Under the pieces are notes generated by a model. The model saw nothing but the letters and a program-made list of their open reading frames with translations. It was not told the origin of the DNA and ran no database searches. This document shows positions 60,075-64,000 of a DNA stretch of 64,000 nucleotides, piece by piece. The stretch's first letter is position 1. The number at the start of each line of letters is the position of its first letter. A program made the translations under genes and the position numbers. The DNA comes from CAVRTJ01 sp964507185. GTDB lineage: Bacteria > Acidobacteriota > UBA4820 > DSQY01. The stretch is taken from the NCBI GenBank assembly GCA_964507185.1, contig CAZDOY010000008.1, positions 1 to 64,000 of the forward strand, written 5' to 3'.

Positions 60075-60878
60075 TCAAAGGCCGAAGAGCGCCGCGGCGT
60101 TGGCCGACGTGACCGAAGCGAGCCTGCACTCTTCGAGGTCCAGGAACTTGGCCAGGAAAGCCCCCACCACGGCCACGTGCGCCGGCTCGCAGCGACGGCC
60201 CCTGTGCGGAACCGGCGCAAGGTATGGCGCGTCTGTTTCTACGAGCATTCTGTGGGTTGGGGTTTTCAATACAGCCTCTCTTATGAGCGGCGCATTCTTG
60301 AAAGTCGCGATCCCCGAATAAGACACGTTCAACCCGAGATCCAAAAAGGCCTCCGCTTCGCCGGGGCCGTAGGTGAAGCAATGGATGACCCCCCTGAGCG
60401 TCGGCAAAAACGGGCGCATGACCGCCGCTGTGTCCTCGAAAGCCTCCCTGGAGTGTACGATTACGGGCAGGTTCCTGTCTGCCGCGATGGCAAGCTGGTC
60501 CGCGAACGCCGCGCGCTGCACCGCCCTTGGTGACAGATCGTAATGGTAGTCCAATCCGATCTCCCCGACCGCCGCTGCTCCCCGAGCGAGCGCGTCCTCC
60601 AGTCGTGAGCGCACGTCCGCGCTCCATCGTGAGGCTTCGTGGGGATGCAGGCCGGCGCTGTGTCTGAAGTCATTCCCGCCGGCCATTTCGGCGCAGTCGT
60701 CCCAATCCTCGGGGTTCGTTCCCACGAGGACCATGCGGTGGACGCCGGCCGCTTTCGCGCGACGGATCAGTTCGTCCCTTTCGTCGGCGAAATCCTCCAT
60801 GGCGAGGTGATTGTGGGAATCCGTCCAGAAAGGTCTTTCGGGAATTCGCCCTTCACCGACTCCGTTGTCTTCGTTCAC
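60075..60878 (-). CDS. tatD: TatD-family metal-dependent hydrolase
   Basis: A 267-residue amidohydrolase-fold protein, probably a Mg-dependent DNase. Metal ligands are visible in TDSHNHL (HxH), GEIGLDYHYD, VIVHSREA, HCFTYG and ETDAPYLAP. The GTG at 60878 is chosen as start: it overlaps the stop of the glycosyltransferase gene (GTGA) and follows GAGGAAAC; earlier codons lie inside that gene. Typical length for TatD/YcfH. Confidence 0.92.
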   Translation of the reverse strand: MNEDNGVGEGRIPERPFWTDSHNHLAMEDFADERDELIRRAKAAGVHRMVLVGTNPEDWDDCAEMAGGNDFRHSAGLHPHEASRWSADVRSRLEDALARGAAAVGEIGLDYHYDLSPRAVQRAAFADQLAIAADRNLPVIVHSREAFEDTAAVMRPFLPTLRGVIHCFTYGPGEAEAFLDLGLNVSYSGIATFKNAPLIREAVLKTPTHRMLVETDAPYLAPVPHRGRRCEPAHVAVVGAFLAKFLDLEECRLASVTSANAAALFGL

Positions 60879-61930
60879 GTTTCCTCCAACAGTTCCGAGA
60901 GTTGGCGCACGACCATGGTCGGCTCGATGGCCGCCATACACCTGTCGTGCAGACAATCGGCACCCTTGCAGGGCCTGTCTATCCCCGGCCTGTGCAAAAT
61001 CCTCGACCTGCTCCCGAAAGGCCGGTTGATCAGGGGATCCGTGGGGCCGAGCAGCGCCAGGGTGGGAACGCCCATGAGCGCCGCGAGGTGCATGGCGCCG
61101 GTATCCGCTCCCACGAAGGCCCTGGCCCTCCGTATCACCTCCAGGAGCCGGTCGATCCCCCAGTCCGGGATGAAGCGCACGTGCGGCTCTCCGTCGAGGC
61201 TCCGAACGAGGTCCGATTCCTCAGGACCCCAGCCGATCACGGTTTCCAGGCCGAGCTCATCCCAGACACGATGGGCCGTCTCGATGAACCTGAACGCGGG
61301 CCAGCGTTTTTCCGCCTGCGCTTTACTGGTGCCGAGGAAAGCGAACAGGTAGGGGCTGGATTGCAGGCCACAGCCATTCAGAAAGTCCTCCACGTCCCGG
61401 CGGGCTTCCGGGGGGACTTCGGGCACCAGGTAATCCAGGGCAGGGCCGGGGAACCCGAGCGCGGCCAGAGTGCCCGCATAGCGGTCGTAGCGAGAGAGGA
61501 CGGGCGTGGATCCGGGGAAGACCGCCGTCTCGTAGAGGAGGTGGCTGTTCTCCTTGCCGTAGCGAGGTCCGAAACCGGCCGTATGCGTGGCGCCGCTCAG
61601 CTGTCCCACGACGGCGGAACGGAGAATGCCGTGCATGTCCAGTGCCAGGTCGTAGCGAGCGGAACGTAACGATCGCACGTACTGCGCATACGCAGACACC
61701 CAGGGAACGGGTCGCCGGAGGGGACTTCCCGCCTTCCGCCTGGGGTAGGCCACGACGTGGTCCGGGATCGGAAAAAGGCGCAGCAGGGGCTCGAACCGGT
61801 CCTCAACCGTCAGATCCACCCTTTCCGCACTCGAGGTTTTGAGCGCCCGGAGCGACGGAAGCAGCCTCGCGATGTCCCCGAGGGACGAGAGCCGTATTAC
61901 GAGTATGGATGATCCTTCCCACTCGGCCAT
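60875..61930 (-). CDS. Glycosyltransferase family 9 (heptosyltransferase-like)
   Basis: A 351-residue GT-B enzyme. It starts ILVIRLSSLGDIARLLPSLRAL, the usual opening of ADP-heptose:LPS heptosyltransferases, and has FVGADTGAMHLAALMGVPTLALLGPTDP, the family's nucleotide-sugar site. A Cys-containing tail (CKGADCLHDRCM) resembles the C-X-X-X-X-C ends of many GT9 proteins. It would add heptose to the lipopolysaccharide core, consistent with lptE. It is translationally coupled to tatD. Confidence 0.88.
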   Translation of the reverse strand: MAEWEGSSILVIRLSSLGDIARLLPSLRALKTSSAERVDLTVEDRFEPLLRLFPIPDHVVAYPRRKAGSPLRRPVPWVSAYAQYVRSLRSARYDLALDMHGILRSAVVGQLSGATHTAGFGPRYGKENSHLLYETAVFPGSTPVLSRYDRYAGTLAALGFPGPALDYLVPEVPPEARRDVEDFLNGCGLQSSPYLFAFLGTSKAQAEKRWPAFRFIETAHRVWDELGLETVIGWGPEESDLVRSLDGEPHVRFIPDWGIDRLLEVIRRARAFVGADTGAMHLAALMGVPTLALLGPTDPLINRPFGSRSRILHRPGIDRPCKGADCLHDRCMAAIEPTMVVRQLSELLEET

Positions 61931-62014
61931 GGGTCAAAGCATAGCATAGAGAGAGTGTGACAACGACGTCCGGGAGAGGCTTTGCGCGTCCGTCGAGCAC
62001 GCCGGTGCCTGAGG

Positions 62015-62797
62015 TCAGATCAAATCCGAAAGATCTTCTCCGGTGATCCCGAGTTCTTCCGGGCTCTCCGCCTGGCCCGCAAGCCCGCCGTCGTCCGAGA
62101 CGGGGCGGATCATGCCGAGGACCAGCAGGACCCACAGGAACTTGAGCATGGCGAAGTGCGGAAGGCTCGTCCGGTCGAGTAGCTCGCCGAGCCTCGCCGT
62201 CTTTCCCAGGTCCCTGACCAGTTCCATCTCGGCGGCGGTGAGTTCGAACGGTTCGATGATCTCTTCCGGCGCCTGGATCGCTTCGAGCCGCATGGACAGG
62301 GAATCGAAGACCGCCAAAGGCCCGGTGATTGTGTCCATGCGTTCGACACCCTGGCGCAGAAGCTCGGGGGTGTTTATGGCCAGCGTAATGAGTTCCTCAC
62401 CCGCATCCGCCTCCTCAAGGAACCGGTAGGCGCCCGCCGGGAGTGCAAAGAGAGAAAAGGCGATCTCCCTGACCTGTTCCTTAACCGCCCAGACCAATTG
62501 CGACGGCGAGATGACTTCCCGCTCGACGAGAATGGTCCCGTAGCGCTTTCCCCGGACCAGGGCCGCCGATGAAGCCACATAATCGGGAACCCTGATCACG
62601 CCACGCCTGAGCAGCAATTCACCCAGCCTGTCGTTGTGATCGTTCGAAGCCGCGAAGATGACCACCCCGGCCTTCAGGAAGACCCGTTTCTTGAATGGGC
62701 CGGCCGTCACTTCGATGGCGCCGGTGGACTTGATCTTGTAGTGTCGGGCGAGCAGAAGGGGAAAAGGGACTGCAGCCAGATCGCCATGGTCGGGCAC
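62015..62797 (-). CDS. DUF4388 (PATAN-like) domain protein
   Basis: A 260-residue cytoplasmic protein. The first 150 or so residues match the DUF4388 pattern: PFPLLLARHYKIKSTGAIEV, FLKAGVVIFAASND, RLGELLLRRGVI, and FSLFALPAGAYRFLE. Such domains are common in signalling proteins of myxobacteria, deltaproteobacteria and Acidobacteriota. The remaining helical part (LTAAEMELVRDLGKTARLGELL) resembles a winged-helix-like repeat. The biochemical role is unknown. It stands alone between the glycosyltransferase and RND genes. Confidence 0.75.
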   Translation of the reverse strand: MPDHGDLAAVPFPLLLARHYKIKSTGAIEVTAGPFKKRVFLKAGVVIFAASNDHNDRLGELLLRRGVIRVPDYVASSAALVRGKRYGTILVEREVISPSQLVWAVKEQVREIAFSLFALPAGAYRFLEEADAGEELITLAINTPELLRQGVERMDTITGPLAVFDSLSMRLEAIQAPEEIIEPFELTAAEMELVRDLGKTARLGELLDRTSLPHFAMLKFLWVLLVLGMIRPVSDDGGLAGQAESPEELGITGEDLSDLI

Positions 62798-62878
62798 GGA
62801 TCGCCTCCCTCGTTCCCTTTATGTTACCGCAACCCCCCGGAAATGCCAGCGGCCGGCACGCGGAAAGGGAGAAGCCTC

Positions 62879-62907
62879 GCACCGCCCGGGGTATCCCCGG
62901 GCGGTGC
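62879..62907. other. Strong GC hairpin after the RND transporter gene
   Basis: Perfect 13-base inverted repeat GCACCGCCCGGGG / CCCCGGGCGGTGC with loop TAT, 39 bp past the RND stop. It has no T-run on either side, so it is more likely a 3'-end stabiliser or a Rho-assisted terminator than a classical intrinsic one. Confidence 0.55.
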
Positions 62908-62945
62908 GCCAAGCTTAGACCGACGGTACCGCCGAGCGGCGGACA

Positions 62946-64000
62946 CTACGGCAAAGGCCCGGATTCCGCGGCCTTGCTGAGCCGAGGCATCCTCCTGCCG
63001 ATCCACTCTCGGAAGCCCTCCATGTAGAGGAAGAAGACGGGCGTCACGAAGAGCGTCAGGAACTGCGAAAACAGCAGGCCGCCTACAACCGCCAGGCCGA
63101 GAGGACGCCTCGATTCGGCGCCCGCGCCGATGCCCAGGGCGATGGGCAGCGTCCCCATGAGGGCGGACATGGTGGTCATCATGATGGGCCTGAAGCGGAT
63201 CACGCAGGCCTCGTAGATGGCGTCCTTCGCCGCCTTGCCCTCCTTCCTCTGGGCGTCCAGGGCGAAGTCGATCATCATGATGCCGTTCTTCTTGACGAGA
63301 CCGACGAGCATGATGATCCCCACGAAGGCGTAAATGCTCAACTCCACGCGGAAGATCATCAGCGTCACGAGCGCGCCGAAGCCTGCAAAGGGAAGCGCCG
63401 AGAGGATCGTGATTGGGTGGATGAAACTCTCGTACAGGATGCCCAGCACCAGGTAGATCACCAGTATGGCGAGCAGGAGAAGAAGGCCCAGTCCTTTCAT
63501 CGACGATTGGAAAGCCTGCGCCGTTCCCTGGAAACTGGTCGTTATCGTGGCCGGAAGGGTCTTCCTCGCCAGTTGGTCCACGCCCGCCACCGCGTCTCCG
63601 AGGGGCACGCCGGGCGCAAGGTTGAACGACAGCGTGACGGAGGGTATCTGACCGGTGTGGTTGATCGACAGCGGCCCGACGCTCTGTGTAATATCCGCAA
63701 CGGCCTTGAGGGGTACGAGCGCCCCGGTACTCGAAGGGATGTAGAGCAGCGAAAGGGCGGCGGGGCTCAGCTGGTACTTGGGCGCCACCCCCATGATCAC
63801 CTCGTAGGTGTTGTTGGGGGCGTATATGGTCGAGACCTGACGGTCACCGTAAGCGTAGTACAGAGTGTTCTCGATGGCCTGGGCGGTTACGCCCAGAGAA
63901 GATGCCTTGTCTCTGTCGATGTCCACGTTGACGTGCGGATTCTTGATTTCCAGGTCGCTCGTGACGTCCCGCAGGCCTTTGAGCTGCTTCATTTTGGCTT
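62946..64000 (-). CDS. RND efflux transporter (AcrB/MexB family), C-terminal part
   Basis: About 351 codons of a much longer gene whose 5' end lies beyond the window. The visible part includes a docking/porter region (YYAYGDRQVSTIYAPNNTYEV, then PLKAVADI and ITQSVGPLSINHTGQIPSVTLSFNLAPG) and several membrane helices with FVGIIMLVGLVKKNGIMMIDFA and FRPIMMTTMSALMGTLPIALG, all diagnostic of the HAE1/AcrB family. It exports drugs or lipophilic compounds by proton antiport across both membranes with an adaptor and an outer-membrane channel, not seen here. Confidence 0.95.
   Translation of the reverse strand, partial: AKMKQLKGLRDVTSDLEIKNPHVNVDIDRDKASSLGVTAQAIENTLYYAYGDRQVSTIYAPNNTYEVIMGVAPKYQLSPAALSLLYIPSSTGALVPLKAVADITQSVGPLSINHTGQIPSVTLSFNLAPGVPLGDAVAGVDQLARKTLPATITTSFQGTAQAFQSSMKGLGLLLLLAILVIYLVLGILYESFIHPITILSALPFAGFGALVTLMIFRVELSIYAFVGIIMLVGLVKKNGIMMIDFALDAQRKEGKAAKDAIYEACVIRFRPIMMTTMSALMGTLPIALGIGAGAESRRPLGLAVVGGLLFSQFLTLFVTPVFFLYMEGFREWIGRRMPRLSKAAESGPLP

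Noticed and set aside
1..64000. CRISPR array, insertion sequence, prophage or integron
   Set aside because: No regularly spaced identical repeats, transposase, integrase or phage structural gene is seen; the repeats found are short, degenerate and intergenic.

Overview
This 64 kb window is dense, GC-rich bacterial chromosome with short intergenic gaps, frequent stop/start overlaps and no rRNA, CRISPR array, insertion sequence or phage gene. An LPS-assembly lipoprotein (LptE), a heptosyltransferase-like glycosyltransferase, an RND efflux pump and several lipoproteins point to a Gram-negative organism. A ferredoxin-linked 2-oxoacid oxidoreductase and oxygen-independent HemN beside an oxygen-dependent-type protoporphyrinogen oxidase suggest an anaerobe or facultative organism. 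Gene content would fit Acidobacteriota or a deltaproteobacterium-like lineage; I cannot fix the phylum from sequence alone.

Layout. 0.2-9 kb: a receiver domain fused to a rearranged asparaginase, a membrane protein, lptE, leuS, a secreted PKD-repeat protein and a zinc-ribbon/pseudopilin fusion. 9-17 kb: a TPR protein, a multidomain response regulator and an oppA-oppB-oppC-holA operon. 17.5-24.5 kb: an acetyltransferase facing a decayed relative, then sucC-sucD-korD-korA-korB-korC-ndk, which interconverts 2-oxoglutarate, succinyl-CoA and succinate with ferredoxin. 24.5-27 kb: a compact peptide-modification locus (HPr-kinase-like protein, PqqD-type recognition protein, radical SAM protein, and a 41-residue precursor peptide with its own promoter). 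27-31.4 kb: a large secreted C25 (gingipain-type) protease and an ECF sigma factor. 31.4-39.7 kb: a diguanylate cyclase diverging from a chemosensory-like operon (cheW, zinc-ribbon pseudo-receiver, HEAT repeats, cheR, cheB, GAF, cheY) that lacks cheA and any receptor. 39.7-48.5 kb: truA, a ftsY-ribD-ribE-ribBA string, secG, tRNA-Leu(GAG), an RNA methyltransferase and a coiled-coil lipoprotein. 48.6-64 kb: alaS, recX, pilT, ilvE, a haem set (hemE, hemN, hemH, protoporphyrinogen oxidase), a universal stress protein, tatD, a glycosyltransferase, a DUF4388-type protein and the 3' part of an RND transporter.

The most notable content is: (1) the RiPP-like locus, whose precursor was found only by reading the gap after the radical SAM gene. 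Its YxxP leader motif, PqqD protein, kinase homologue and C-terminal serine recall phosphorylated lasso-peptide systems, but with a radical SAM enzyme in place of the lasso cyclase; (2) the receiver-asparaginase fusion, in which catalytic motifs occur in permuted order; (3) a C-terminal domain shared by two otherwise different secreted proteins; and (4) several families of degenerate low-complexity intergenic repeats.
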